Assembly (NCBI GenBank): GCA_036365515.1
Contig: CM070874.1
Span: 161,201,297-161,265,296 of the forward strand
DNA from: Torymus aiolomorphi
Taxonomy: Eukaryota; Arthropoda; Insecta; Hymenoptera; Torymidae
Length of the DNA: 64,000 bases
Reading direction: 5' to 3'
Position numbers and translations under genes: made by a program. Shown here piece by piece: positions 19,736 through 32,289 of the stretch (positions are counted from its first letter, which is position 1; each line of letters opens with the position of its first letter). Under the pieces are notes generated by a model. That model ran no database searches, was not told where the DNA came from, and saw nothing but the letters and a program-made list of their open reading frames with translations.

Positions 19736-21890
19736 TATATATAAGATTCTATTATTCATAGCTCGTCTGCGCTGCTCCACTTCAATACGTCGGAGTGGCT
19801 GCTACTGTAAACTTAGATTTTAAACTCTCTTGTTTTTTCAATTGCATAGGGTGCTTATCTACGCGTTTTCGGTTTACAATATAGAAATTCCTTCCCCAGC
19901 CTATTGTGATTTAGTAATTATTTCATTATCAATTTTTTATTAGCCCGTATGCGCTGCTCCACTTTCGGTGTGACACTCGCTTCCTCTACGTACATACGTT
20001 AAAAAATTTGTTCTTATTAATTTTTTACTTTTAGCCTGTCAGCGTGCCTTTTTTTGAAGCTCGGAACCTGCAACTCCTGCCTAGTTTGGTTTAACAATTT
20101 TTTAATTATGAATTTTATTATTCATATCTCGTGTGCGCTGCTCCATTTTCTGCGTCGAACTCGCTCCCCTACCTATATACGTTAAGAAATGGCTTCCTAC
20201 ATTAATTTTTTACGTTGTTCATCTACGCGTTTTCAGTTTACAATGTGAAAATTCCTTCCCCAGTCTATATTGGTTTAGTAATTATTCAGGGATGCTACTC
20301 TCTTCTTTTTTTTATTTAAGAGGAATAGAGGAAAATTATAACAAAAAAAGGGGACGATTTTCATGAAAAAGGGGAAACTGAGTCAGTCAATTAGGCGTTT
20401 AATAGAAAATTGTAGGCGGGGGATGCGAGTTCCACGCGTATATGAGAGCGCGTCAGTCGTGTATACATGGGAAAATAATTATTTAAATAATTCTTAGCCC
20501 AAAGTAAGCGGGGGATGCGAGTGCCACATGTATACGAGAGCGCGACAGATGTGTCTATATGGCAAAATAATTATTTAAATAATTATTACCCCCAAGCAGG
20601 CGGGGGATTCCAGTTCCACGCGTATACGGGACGGCGTTAGACATGCATTCAAGTCCAAATAATTATTTAAATAATTCCTAACCCCAAGTAGCGGGGAATG
20701 CGAGTTCCACGCGTATATGGGAGCGCGTCAGACGTGTAAACATGGCAAAATAATTATTCAAATAATTCTTAGTCCAAAGTAAGCGGGGGATGCGAGTTCC
20801 ACATGTATAAGAGAGCGCGACAGACGTGTATATATGGCAAAATAATTATTCAAATAATTCTTAACCCAAAGTAAGCGGGGGATGCGAGTTCCACATGTAT
20901 ACGGGTGCGCGTCAGATGTGTATACATGGCAAAATAATTATTCAAATAATTTTTAACCCCAAGTTGGTGGGGGATGCGTGTTCCGCGTGGATACGGGAAT
21001 AAGGCAGACGTGTATACATGGCAAATTATTTAAATAATTCTTAACCCCAACTAGGCGGCGGATGCATCCGTATTCGCGTCGAATTCGCACCTTCCGCTTA
21101 CATATGGTTAAGAATTATGCGAATAATTATTTTGCCTTGTATGCACGGCTGACATGCTCCCGCATACAAGTGGAACTCACCCCCCCCCCCAACACCCCCA
21201 GCCTACTTGCGGTTAGGAATTATTTAAATAATTATTTTGTCTTGTATGCACGACTGACGCCTTCCCGTATACGCGTGGAACTCGCATACCCGGCCTACAA
21301 TTTTCTATTAAACGTCTAATTAACTGATTCAGTTTCCCCTTTTTCATGAAAATCTTCCCCCTTTTTTTGTTATAATTTTCCTCTATTCCTCTTAAATAAA
21401 AAAGAAAGAGAGTAGCATCCCTGTATAATTACTAAACCAAAATCGGCTGGGGAAGGAATTTTTACATTGTAAACTGAAAACGCGTAGATGAGCAACGTAT
21501 ACAATTAATGCAGGAAGTCATTTCTAAGCTTATATAGGTAGGGGAGCGAGTTCGACGCAGAAAGTGGAGCAGCGCACACGGGCTATGAATAATATAATTA
21601 ATAATTAAATAACCGTTAAAGCAAACTAGGCAGGAGATGCAGGTTCCGTGCTTGAAAAAAAGACACGCGGACAGGCTAAACCTACAAAATTAATAAGAAC
21701 AAATTTTTTAACGTATGTACGTAGAGGAAGCGAGTGTGACGCCGTATGTAGGTTGGGGAGCGATCGAGGTAGGTAAGTAGAGGAAACGAGTTTTACGCAG
21801 AAAGTGGAGCAGCGCAGACGGGCTCATAAAAAATTGATAATTAAATCATTACTAAGTCAAAATAGGCTGGGGAAGGAATTTCTTCTTTAT
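19736..21890. mobile_element. Foldback element with minisatellite core
   Basis: Outer arms at about 19740-20400 and about 21320-21890 are inverted copies of each other; both contain tcatgaaaaaggggaaac, rggaatagaggaaaatta and gctggggaaggaa-type segments. The centre (20400-21310) is an array of about 95-120-bp units, each with gcgggggatgcgagttcc and an aataattatttaaataatt-type palindrome; the unit orientation flips near 21050. Long inverted arms around tandem repeats are typical of foldback/Galileo-type DNA elements. I see no transposase. Confidence 0.65.
20400..21310. repeat. Minisatellite, about 95-120-bp units
   Basis: At least seven plus-oriented units and two minus-oriented units, recognised by repeated ggatgcgagttccac, cagacgtgtatacatgg and aaataattattyaaataat. 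Related degenerate units recur at 22083-23530 and at 32290-33280. Confidence 0.8.
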
Positions 21891-21891
21891 T

Positions 21892-22080
21892 GCAACCACA
21901 CGGTGCAACAAAGTACAACTGAGGACACAGATAGGCGTGACAGCGGGCTTAGGTAGACAGTGCTATAAAATTCTATACGATACTTGTGATCTAAGTAGCA
22001 CTCTGGCACGGCGTAATTAGGACCCTCGCTACGCTCGGGCCCTAACTCACACAGTGTAACAAAGTGCTATCTAGGTCACA
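21892..22080. repeat. Palindromic insertion with CTCGCTACGCTCG loop
   Basis: The segment interrupts the repeat complex. Inverted parts CACGGTG...CAACAAAGTAC and GTGTAACAAAGTGC surround a central hairpin TTAGGACC / GGGCCCTAA whose loop is the inverse of GAGCGTAGCGAG. Confidence 0.4.
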
Positions 22081-22082
22081 TG

Positions 22083-23530
22083 TATCGTAATGTACTATTT
22101 TATTAGCCCGTCTGCGCTGCTCCACTTTCTGCGTAAAACTCATTTCCACTACCTACGTACATTTAAAAATTATTTCGCGCATTAATTTAATAGGCAGCCT
22201 TTCTGCGTGCCTTCACTTTCAAGCACGGAACTCGCATCCCCCGCCTGATTTGGTTTAAAAATTCTCAAATTATTAATTTTATTACTCATAGCTCGTTTAA
22301 GAGACAGCTCCACTTCATCGCGTTGAATTGGCCGCCGCTGCCTACTTAGATTTATAACGATCTTCCTCCTCAATTGTATAGGTTGCCCTTCTACGCGTTT
22401 TCAGTTTACAATGTGAAAATACCGTCCTCAGCCTATTTTGATTCAGTAATTATTTCATTATTATCTAGCAGCGTTACCTCGCTCGCTAACGCTCATTCGT
22501 TAAGGGTTCTATTTGAAATTACAAAGTGACTGCAATAATACAATCTTCATGCGCTATTAAATTATTACTGTCTAAGGTAAAATCTGTTATAAAATGAAAT
22601 GCCTTGCTGAAGAGTTCAATAATGCAGATCTGGAACGAAACGCTATTATTAGTACACATGCGCTTTTTGTGTACGCATGCAGTTTTCGTATGTGTATATT
22701 TAACCCTTTTTTAAATCCTTTTCAAACCCTTTTTGGACATTTTTATAAACCCCTTTTTAACCCTTTTTAACCCTTCTTTCAACCCTTTTTTAACACTTTA
22801 CTTAACCCTTCACTTAACCCTTTACTTAACCCTTTACTCAATGTCAACTTTACTCAATCCTGCCTACTTACGTTTAAAAATCACTACTTGCTTTTTCATT
22901 GGATAGGTTGCCCGTCTGCACGTTTTCAGTTTAATACGTGAATATTCCTCCCCCGCCTTTTTCGGTATAGGAATTATCTAATTATGATTTTTTCTATTAG
23001 TAGCGCGTTTGCGCTGCTCTGTTTTCTGCATCAAACTCGCTTCCCCTATTTACAACTTACGTTTCAAAATTACTTGCTTATTAATTTTATAGGTAGCTAA
23101 TTGTCAGCGTAGCTTCACTTTCAAGCACGGAACTACCTTCCCCCGCTTATTTTGGTTTGAGAATTATTTAATTAATAATTTTATTAATAATAAATTAATT
23201 ATACAGTTCCTATTTTGGTTTAGAAATAATTCGATTACTAACTTCATATAGGTAGCCTGTTTGCACACCATAACTATCGTGCGTTAAATTTGCTTCCCCG
23301 CCAGCTATTGTGGTTTAAAAATTATTCGATTCAGTATTAATATTATTCGATAATTGGTATCAGCCTGCGGGCGCACCTCCATTTTATGGGCAAACTCGCC
23401 TCTCATGCCTACTTAGGTTTAGGAATTTTTTGAATATTAAATTTATTGTCAGCCTGCCTGGGCGCCTTTCCTCTTGTGCGTATAACTTGCTTTTCCTGCC
23501 TAAGTAGAAGCGTGTTTTTAATTTTCTATG
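22083..23530. repeat. Degenerate minisatellite continuation
   Basis: Diverged units containing ctgcgctgctccactttctg, actcgcatcccccgcct and ggtttaaaaattatt continue the family of the neighbouring foldback core. No gene. Confidence 0.6.
22700..22860. repeat. Short tandem repeat of AACCCTTT type
   Basis: About a dozen irregular units of 10-14 bp based on cttaaccctttac. It is not the arthropod telomere repeat (CCTAA). Confidence 0.75.
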
Positions 23531-23539
23531 AACACTCTC

Positions 23540-24798
23540 AATAAAATAAATTATTTCTTCTAGTTATGTTAAAGAGAAATGTTTGCAATTTTAGTTATGA
23601 ATATATAAATACCCTTTAAAACTAATAACATTTTTCTTCTATGTTAAAAGTTTAAAGCATTTCTTTTTATATTCAAATAATATAAGTGTTCTTACGGAGG
23701 GTCTACATTTGACGAAGTATTGCTAGGTGGTAAATTTACCTTACTTAGACTTAGAAATTATTTGATGGATAACTTTACCTGTAGCCTGTCACCTGCTCCC
23801 ATTACTATCCTGCGAAGAACTTACATATAAATAATTTTTTTCAGTTTTTTTGCTGGTAAAAAAATGATGTAAAAAGATGTTAACTTTGACCCATAGCCGA
23901 AAGATTTTGTTTTAAAAAGATTAAACACTATGTAATTAGGAAGAATTATGAACTGTTGAAAAATGTTATAAAATGTATGATTTTGGACGATATAAAACTA
24001 AAAAATTTTTATTGCTAATTCTACACATAATTAATTACAAATAAATATAATGATTTGAGAAATTATTATCGAGGTAATTTCTATTAATTATAGAGTATTT
24101 CGTGGAAATATTGTTTGAACAACTAACTAAGCAAGTTGGACTCGAATAAATAAAAATTGATTGAATATAAGTATATTTTTTAATTCAAAGAGTTAAAGAG
24201 CAACATTCAAAGTAAATACACTTCAACAAGTTTCACGGATCTAATATTTTTAATGACAATTAAATTAACTTTTTCTGGTATTTTATGTTTTTAGTCTGTC
24301 ATTGTTTGTAAATGTATGCTTGGAAAAAGGTGTGAGAGAAAATTAGAACAACATTTATGAAATGACATACAACATTTACTACATTTTATGAAATTCCATG
24401 TTTTAAACGTACTTCAGAAATACAATGCAAGAAATTCATTATCGACTTAGCTATTATGGTATTATATTTACTACATGTACTCTTACGCTTGTTTTGTAAT
24501 TCAACATAAATGAGATATTTTATTTTGTTTGTTGCAAATACTTTTAATTTATCAATCACCATAACTTAGTCGCTAAAACAATAATGGTATTTATGCCAAA
24601 CTGCAATGCGAGACTCACAACCATACATATATTGTTGATCTCACTTTGATTTATAGTCCTACTTCTTCGACAAAATGTAGAATACTCTTGTAACTCAAGC
24701 CAGTAGTTGCAAACGAATGTCTTATCAGCAATAAGTTTAAATCAACTATGTGGCCAGTTGCGACTTGAATAAATAAAAAGTAACCAAATAAGCATATT
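23540..24798. other. AT-rich spacer, no gene seen
   Basis: No reading frame or clear repeat terminus of note. Confidence 0.4.
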
Positions 24799-24952
24799 GC
24801 TTCCTCCTAGAGGAAGCTTTGTGATAGTAAATTTTTGAGTTGTTGTAAAAACATGTTATAATTGTGTTCCGAGGTGTTAGGAATCAAAATACATGGTTTT
24901 TGAAAAATGTCTGTATGGATGTGTGTGTGTGTGCATGCGTGCGTGCGTGCGT

Positions 24953-25027
<75 letters not shown>

Positions 25028-25616
25028 ACTCCTAAACTTAAAGGTCAATTTTTTTGAGAAAAATCATGATAATACAGAATATAAATAGCTATAATCTGTT
25101 AAAATTTGAATACATTCTGTAGGCTAGATTTTGAGTAAAAAATGAAAAATGAAAAAAATCAGTTTTGTATGTTCAACGATATGAGTAAAATTGACTTAAT
25201 GGCTTCAAAATTCCTTTTAGAGGTAGATTTTTTATAATTCTCAGTCGAGTTCTTTGGGCAAAATGATTGGTCCATAAATTTCAGAGATATTTGAGGTTAA
25301 AAATTTTATGACATTTTTTAAAAATCGTAATTTCTCGAGAACGGCTCTATGTATCCGAATGGGGTGGGTGGCATTCGAAAGAGAATTAAAATACCTATAT
25401 TTTCTAAAAAAATTAATTTTCTATCTATCACGGTTCTTTAGTTATCATCAAAAACAAAAACGTGTTTTTTTTTTTAACTCATAACTCCAATGATGTTATC
25501 ATCAGTATATTATAAAAGTATATAGTATTGGCGTCAAAATGTAATATATTTGAATTTTCAAGATTGAATTCTTGAGTTTAAGTATTCAAAACTGATGAAT
25601 AATTAAAATAGTATAA
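24799..25616 (+). mobile_element. Hairpin-ended non-autonomous element, copy A, with (GT)n
   Basis: It starts with the perfect hairpin GCTTCCTCCTAGAGGAAGC (24799-24817), followed by ttgtgatagta and agttgttgtaaaaacatg. It contains a (GT)n run at about 24917-25024 and ends near tattcaaaactgatgaataa. Related copies: B at 40886-41066 (internally deleted) and C on the minus strand up to 51752. No coding sequence. Confidence 0.65.
24917..25024. repeat. (GT)n microsatellite
   Basis: Over 100 bp of GT with GTGC and GTAC interruptions, inside copy A of the hairpin-ended element. Confidence 0.95.
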
Positions 25617-25962
25617 GAGTAGGTGGCGCTCCGATCGGGGTAGCGTGTAGTGCAGTATGTATTCCGGCCGGGTCCAACAAGCTATGGGTTAGTCACGAAT
25701 CCCGCAGTACTGCATACACGCCTACACGGTGCGGTGCGTCGTGCGTTGTACGTACATATGAGGGATTTTCTAGTGCTTTGATAATTTGTCAAAATATTGG
25801 AAATTATAGGAAATTATATCATAGGAATTATGGATTAGTTTGTCCCCATATTGGAAAATATAGCATTTATCTTTTCTTCATGACATCGATTAACCGCAAG
25901 AAGTAGAACTGGACTTGATAAGGTAATTAATTTATGGATTTATGTACCTCTACATTCATTAA

Positions 25963-26639
25963 GGGGGCTAGACACATTTTTCCTCTGAAATAAGAAGTCA
26001 CATTTTAATACATAAATGTAAACTAATTATTTCATACTTTTTACATATAAAAGTGGGTATATTTACCTTACCTTAAAACTTTCTCCGATGGGCCTTTTAT
26101 ATGATCCAGAACCATAGTCATCGATGAAACAAGTTTTTTCACTAACCGTAAGCTTTGAAATTTTCCTGTGGATGGATTGACCCCAGATTTGAACTAAATT
26201 ACTCCTGAATAGTATAATTCTCATATGAGTGTAGGGATTTTTGATCTAATGAGAAAAAAAAATTGTGCTGTTTTTCAAGAGTTTTTTTTTTTATTTTTTT
26301 AAATTATTTATATTTTTTCATAATTTTTTAGATGTAAAAATTTTTTCCGACATTTAATCCTAAATCCCTACACTTATATGAGAATTATACTATTCAGGAG
26401 TAATTTAGTTTAAATCTGGAGTCAATCCATCCACAGAAAAATTTCAAAGCTTACGGTTAGTGAAAAAACTTGTTTCATCGATGACTATGGTTCTGGACCA
26501 TATAAAAGGCCCATCGGAGAAAGTTTTAAGGTAAGGTAAATATACCCACTTTTATATGTAAAAAGTATGAAATAATTAGTTTACATTTATGTATTAAAAT
26601 GTGACTTCTTATTTCAGAGAAAAAAGGTGTCTAGCCCCC
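25963..26639. mobile_element. Foldback MITE flanked by TTAA
   Basis: Two nearly identical inverted arms of about 275 bp (25963-26240 and 26365-26639) begin and end GGGGGCTAGACAC and leave a T/A-rich centre. TTAA stands on both sides (25959-25962 and 26640-26643), as for piggyBac-type insertions. Beyond it the flanks are also inverted to each other (about 25790-25945 and 26690-26870), so it may lie inside an older palindrome. No ORF. Confidence 0.75.
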
Positions 26640-26937
26640 TTAAATAGATAAAGGTTCACCCAATCAGAAATTAAAAATAATCCATAAAGCATTTACCTTA
26701 TCATGTCCAGTTCTACTTCTTGCGGTTAATCGATGTCATGAAGAAAAGATAAATGCTATATTTCCCAATATGGGGACTAACTAATCCATAAAGCATTTAC
26801 CTTATCAAGTTCACTTCTAGGTTAAGCCCGATACGGTGACAAATTATCAAAGCACCTCTCCAAAGGTGCGGCACCTGAGCCCTCGTGCGTAGGGCTGCTC
26901 CGAATTGGTAGGCACCTATCAGTGCCGAGAGGTGGCG

Positions 26938-26985
26938 CACAGTGGGCTAAAACCCGATTTTTTTTTTCAAAATAAAATAACTCCA
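26938..26985 (+). repeat. Left transposon end with RSS-like heptamer
   Basis: CACAGTG (26938-26944) equals the consensus heptamer of V(D)J recombination signals. A 23-bp stretch ending in a T-run follows, then an A-rich block CAAAATAAAATAAC from 26968. The block only partly resembles the consensus nonamer. Confidence 0.8.
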
Positions 26986-29285
26986 CACAGAAACCACCGA
27001 TTTGGATGATTTTTGTTTCTACTTATAGCAAATTAAATGTAGATTAGAGGAAAAATAAAGAAAATTGTTAAATAAATTTTTATAACCTCCAAATTCAACA
27101 AGAAACATAGGTATTTTTCTAAATTTTGTAGAAAACCGTATTTAAGTTTTAGAAAAATGATCCTTTTTGGGATAAATGTTGCCTCCTCTGTACATCCATG
27201 CATAATATATAACCTCTATACCTGTGAACCATAACCTAACAACTTGAAGATGAATACTTCGGCGCAAAGTCAGGTTAATACGATAATCTGTAATGCACTA
27301 TAACTTTGTAAAGTATTTATGACAAAATAAGTGATCTGTAACATTACAAACTTTTAATGACCATAACCTAAACCTTTTTAGAGATTAGCTTATTATTTTG
27401 ATTTAGAAAAAAAGTAATTCCACACAGAAACCACCGATTCGGATGATTTTTGTTTGTACTTATAGCTAATTAAATGTAGATTAGGGGAAAAGTGAAGAGT
27501 ATTGTCAAATCAATTATTATAACCTCCAAACTCTACAAGAAACATAGGTATTTTTCAAAATTTTGTAGGAAACCGTATTTAAGTTTCAGAAAAATGTTTC
27601 TTTTTGGGAAAAATGTTGCCTCCTGAGTTCATCCATGTATAATATATAACCCCTACACCTGTGAACCATAACCTAAACACCTTGCAGATGAATACTTCGC
27701 CACAAAGTCAGGTTAATACGATAATCTGTAATGAACTATGACTTTGTAAGGTATTTATGACAAAATAAGTGATCTGCAACATTAAAAACTTATAATGACC
27801 ATAACCTAAACCATTTTACAAATTAGCTTATTATTTTTATTTAGAAAAAAAGTAATTCCACACAGAAACCACCAATTCGGATGATTTTTGTTTGTACTTA
27901 TAGCTAATTGAATGTAGATTAGGGGAAAAATAAAGAGTATTGTCAAATCAATTATTATAACCTCCAAACTCTACAAGAAACATAGGTATTATTCAAAATT
28001 TTATAGGAAACCGTATTTAAGTTTTAGAAAAATGATTCTTTTTTGAATAAATGTTGCCCCCTGAGTTCCTCCATGTATAATATATAACCCCTACACCTTT
28101 GAACCATAACCTAACAACTACGTTGAATACTTCGCCGCAAAGACATGTTAATATGATAATCTATAATGCACTATGACTTTGTGAGGTAGTTATGAAAAAT
28201 TAAGTGATCTGTAATATTAAAAACTTTTAATGATCATATCCTAATATTTTGTACCGATTAGCTTATTATTTCGATTTAGAAAAAAAGTTATTCCAGACAG
28301 GAACCACTGATTCGGATGATTTTTGTTTGTACTTACAGCTAATTGAATGTAGATTAGGGGAAAAATAAAGAGTATTGTCAAATCAATTATTATAACCTCC
28401 AAACTCTACAAGAAACATACGTATTTATCAAAATTTTGTAGGAAACCGTATTTAAGTTTTAGAAAAATGATTCATTTTGGGAATAATGTTGCCTCCTGCG
28501 TTCATCTATGTATAATATATAACCTCTACACCTAAGAAACATAACCTAACAGCTCTACGTGGAATACTTCGCCGCAAAGACATGTTAATATGATAATCTG
28601 TCATGCACTATGACTTTGTGAGGTAGTTATGAAAAATTAAGTGATCTGTAATATTAAAAACTTTTAATGATCATATCCTAATATTTTGTACCGATTAGCT
28701 TATTATTTCGATTTAGAAAAAAAGTTATTCCAGACAGGAACCACTGATTCGGATGATTTTTGTTTGTACTTACAGCTAATTGAATGTGGATTAGGGGAAA
28801 AATAAAGAGCATTGTCAAATTAATTATTATAACCTCCAAACTCTACAAGAAACATACGTATTTATTAAAATTTGGTAAGAAACCGTATTTAAGTTTTAGA
28901 AAAATGATTCTTTTTAGGAATAATGTTGCATCCTGCGTTCATCTATGTATAATATATAATCTCTACACCTATGAAACATAACCTAACAACTTGAAGATGA
29001 ATACTTCGCCGCATAGTGAGGTTAATACGATAATCTGTAATGCACTATAACTTTGTTAGGTAGTTATGACAAAATAAGTGATCTGTAACATTAAAAAGTA
29101 TTAATGACCATAACCTATAACTTTTTACAGATTAGCTTATCATTTTGATTTAGAAAAAAAGTAATTCCACACATAAACCACCGATTCGGATGATTTTTTT
29201 TTTACTTATAGCTAATTGAATGTAGATTAGAGGAAAAATAAAGACTATTGTCAAATCAATTATTATAACCTCCAAGCTCTATATA
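26938..29285. repeat. Left terminal array, about 437-bp units, 5.3 copies
   Basis: Unit landmarks (tccacacag/tccagacag) lie at 26982, 27419, 27858, 28292, 28729 and 29166, giving periods of 434-439 bp. Each unit holds tcggatgatttttgttt and cgaagtatt-type segments. The outermost unit carries the transposon tip. Confidence 0.9.
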
Positions 29286-29813
29286 GTAGATATTGAGTTC
29301 TCTCCTATTATATGTCAAAGTTAACGGCCTGTATCGTATAACCTTTTTTACTTTTGTTCAAAGTCAGACCAATCTGAACGCTAAATATCTCCGATAATAT
29401 ATCCAAACTATATACCTTCAAAATCTTAATACACAAACAGGTAAACTTTACATCTTCAATCTTCTTCAATCTTCTTCATCTTCAGCTTGGAACTTCAGGT
29501 CAAGCTTAAAGTTAATTAGCTCATAACCATTAAAGTTACTCAAAAAGTAAATACTTAAATCTCAATGCCTTATGGCTTCAATTCATTTATATACCATTGG
29601 GCTAAGATTGATATACTTTTTAAATTTATACATTATATTTTTTTTAGAGACCACTGGTATTGTTATAACATGAAGTATTCTATGCCATTCGGATAATGCG
29701 ATGGAGTAAATGCTATCATTCTTTTTATATGAGTGTATCTTGAAAATGTTTATAATTAGTAAATATTTGAACTCATAAGTATGTAAAAAATATATGATAA
29801 TGTGTACCAAACA

Positions 29814-29819
29814 TTTATT
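29814..29819 (-). terminator. Polyadenylation signal of the transposase
   Basis: AATAAA on the minus strand, 7 bp after the stop codon of exon 7. Confidence 0.6.
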
Positions 29820-29825
29820 TAATTT

Positions 29826-29946
29826 TTAGCTAGATACACTTTCGTCACTTTCACTGTCTTCAGTTCCCACATCTTCATCTCGACCACTTTCATTTCCTTC
29901 GTCTTCAGGTTCACTCGTTTCAGTTTCTTTATCTTCCACATTTACT
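29826..29946 (-). CDS. Transposase exon 7 (acidic tail)
   Basis: Acceptor TTATTCCAG. It encodes 39 residues, nearly half Glu or Asp (EDKETETSEPEDEG and on to SESDESVSS), then TAA at 29826-29828. Acidic C-termini occur in Transib and RAG proteins. An AATAAA polyadenylation signal follows within 15 bp. Confidence 0.75.
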
Positions 29947-30183
29947 CTGGAATAAAGTCTCATATTAAAAATTTTCGTCGAAATAAAAATTACTTTGTAC
30001 TTTATGTGCCTTTGTAACTATGTTGTGATTTATTTTCCATTTTTGTATACGATAATAAAATTAAATGTCAAGTGCCTATATTGAATAAGCCCAACTCATT
30101 TTTTTAAATGTAGGTATAGGTATTTAGCAGTATATAGTTTTTTCAAGCGCATATATAAATGTTATCAATATATTTATAATTAC

Positions 30184-30748
30184 CCTGGTGGAAATCAATT
30201 CCATTATTTGCATAATCATAGCTAGTTTCACCAACAATCGTAAAAATTATACACTTTTCTTGACCATTTCTATTCATCAATGAAACAATTTTTCCGCTCA
30301 TGTTCACCATTTAATAGGCAGAATATCAGAATAAGTTTTTCACAAATTTACATTAACTTATGAATGAGTATTTTAAAGATGTCAAATTTGGCCAGTTTTT
30401 TTAGTTAGAATATAACTAGTAAGAGGCTATAGCTATTTTTTAATATTTGGTTTTAAATACATAATTAAATTATAGAGAAAAGGACCACCCATCAACCTTA
30501 TTGATTTTGGTTCCCGGCCAATTCCTCTGAAAATTTAGTATTTTTGTACTGTTTGACCTTCCGATCAAATGTGTCAATAGGATCTAGATCTGCAAATCAA
30601 TACATAATGGTTGTGGGGGTTGGTCCTTTTTAGTAAAAACATTTTGAGGTTACCTTGTCTCCGTTAAATAGATAATTGGACCAGAAAAATCGTTTCATGA
30701 TTACCCAGAACTTTCCGGCTATTTTTTATAGAGAAAATTTCCACCAGG
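30184..30748. mobile_element. Possible short-TIR element in intron 6
   Basis: CCTGGTGGAAAT at about 30184 and its inverse ATTTCCACCAGG to 30748 bracket about 565 bp of non-coding DNA inside the last intron. No clear target duplication. Confidence 0.3.
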
Positions 30749-31017
30749 CTTTTTTGTAGTATGAGTAAATTTACCCAATTTTTGGCATAATAAAATAACA
30801 AAATAAATGAAGGGATTTACTATTACATAAATATAGACTGTTCCCTCATTAACTTCCCAGCAACAAAAACAAAAAAAAATGAATTACCTTCTCTCGAGAA
30901 TAATATAAACGAATTAATTCCTTTCTTGTAGAATTTACTTTTTAGTACTTATTATCATTCAGTCTCGAATAAAGCTACGTTAATTTTATATTTACTCAAT
31001 GATATCTTTTTACTTAC

Positions 31018-31606
31018 ACTTCGTTTATGTACTCTAACATATCCAAAGTAATCTTGTTTTTCTTTCGTCTTTGTATTTTGTTCTTAATTGTAATTAAGGA
31101 AATTTTTGGGTCACTCATATATATAGATCGGTTAAATACATCTAAAATACGGTTTTTTCTGCTGTTCTGTCTAGCATGCAAAACCATATTTCTTCTATAG
31201 TACTTGTGGGCTGCTTCAAGGGCATCTTCCGCATAATAAGCTATAGGTAAAGGGAAGCGACTCGATATCTCACAGCCATGCCTAAGAAATTTGTGCATTG
31301 TTGGGTTCATGCGAGCCCAGGGGTATAAACTATAATGCATATCATATGTTTCCCAACAAAACTTCTGTGTTTTTTTAAACTTTAATTCTTTTTTGCACTG
31401 AAATAACTGCAATAATAAAGCAATATTGGCTACAAATAGTTTATCTAATCCTAAAGATTGTGCAAATTTGTGTGGATTGCTAAAACATTTTCGTGCTAAA
31501 TTTCCAGTGTTTGTGGTACCGTGTCCTTGTAAAACTTGGTCTACTCTTACTCCAAATTGAGCGAAAAGTATTTTTTGTACAGCAGTTTTTTGTTCATTGT
31601 ATTTTT
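31018..31606 (-). CDS. Transposase exon 6 (zinc-binding His pair, catalytic Glu)
   Basis: Acceptor GTTTTCAG and donor AACGAAGT|GTAAGT. Residues 383-578 include THTGN-like TTNTGNLARKCFSNP, LYPWARMNPTMHKFLRHG with H487 and H492 five apart as in RAG1, and AEDALEAAHKYYRR with the likely catalytic Glu. Read through without splicing it would stop at 31014. The phase with exon 7 and the perfect GTAAGT donor favour splicing. Confidence 0.88.
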
Positions 31607-32289
31607 CTGAAAACGTAGTTATAATTTAACATGAAGTATGAAATACTAATCATTTTTTTCAATCAGGAAGAGTAATAGATTACATTGAAATTTTTATGAA
31701 CTAGAGACTCGAGACGCAGATTGCACGTTCTTGTTGTTATATTTTCTCAATTTTTACTTTTGAGGTTAGGAATTCATGCATATGTAGAGATCGCGCACAA
31801 AAACGAACAGCCACCCAGAGGGTCTGAGTTAGATCTCTTATTCGTTGGCCGAACGATTAATAAGAGAATGAATATAGAAGGATTACCATCTCTTTTTTAA
31901 AGTACGATTTATGAAATTACTACTTTTAATAGATACAGTTATTTTGGAGAGAGAAAAAATAGCAGCTTGTAAATTGCTTATGTAACAATTTTTGTTTAAT
32001 TTTATTAAACATATGTTATAATGTAGGTGGATGTTTAATATTAAGCCAAAATTTTGTTTTAATCTATTTTTATTTTCACTATACTCTCTCTTTACGTATT
32101 CAATTACAAATTTAATATTAAAATTTGAGTCTATATTTATAGAGGTTGTAGGAGCAAGCATACCAAGCTGTATTTCTCATTATTTATTTAAAAAATAGTT
32201 CATATCATCAAAGATAATATTGATAATAATATATTTTTATATAGGAAATCATTAAACTCAGAACATTAGTTAATCCAAGAATCACACAA

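Noticed and set aside
22700..22860. Interstitial telomere repeat
   Set aside because: The unit is AACCCTTT-like and irregular, not TTAGG/CCTAA.
28784..28981. 65-codon frame in the left terminal array
   Set aside because: It appears in only one array unit and is closed by stops in the others.
31014..31016. TAA as the true end of the Transib transposase
   Set aside because: Not fully excluded, but a GTAAGT donor overlaps it and an in-phase acidic exon with its own stop and AATAAA follows at 29946-29826.
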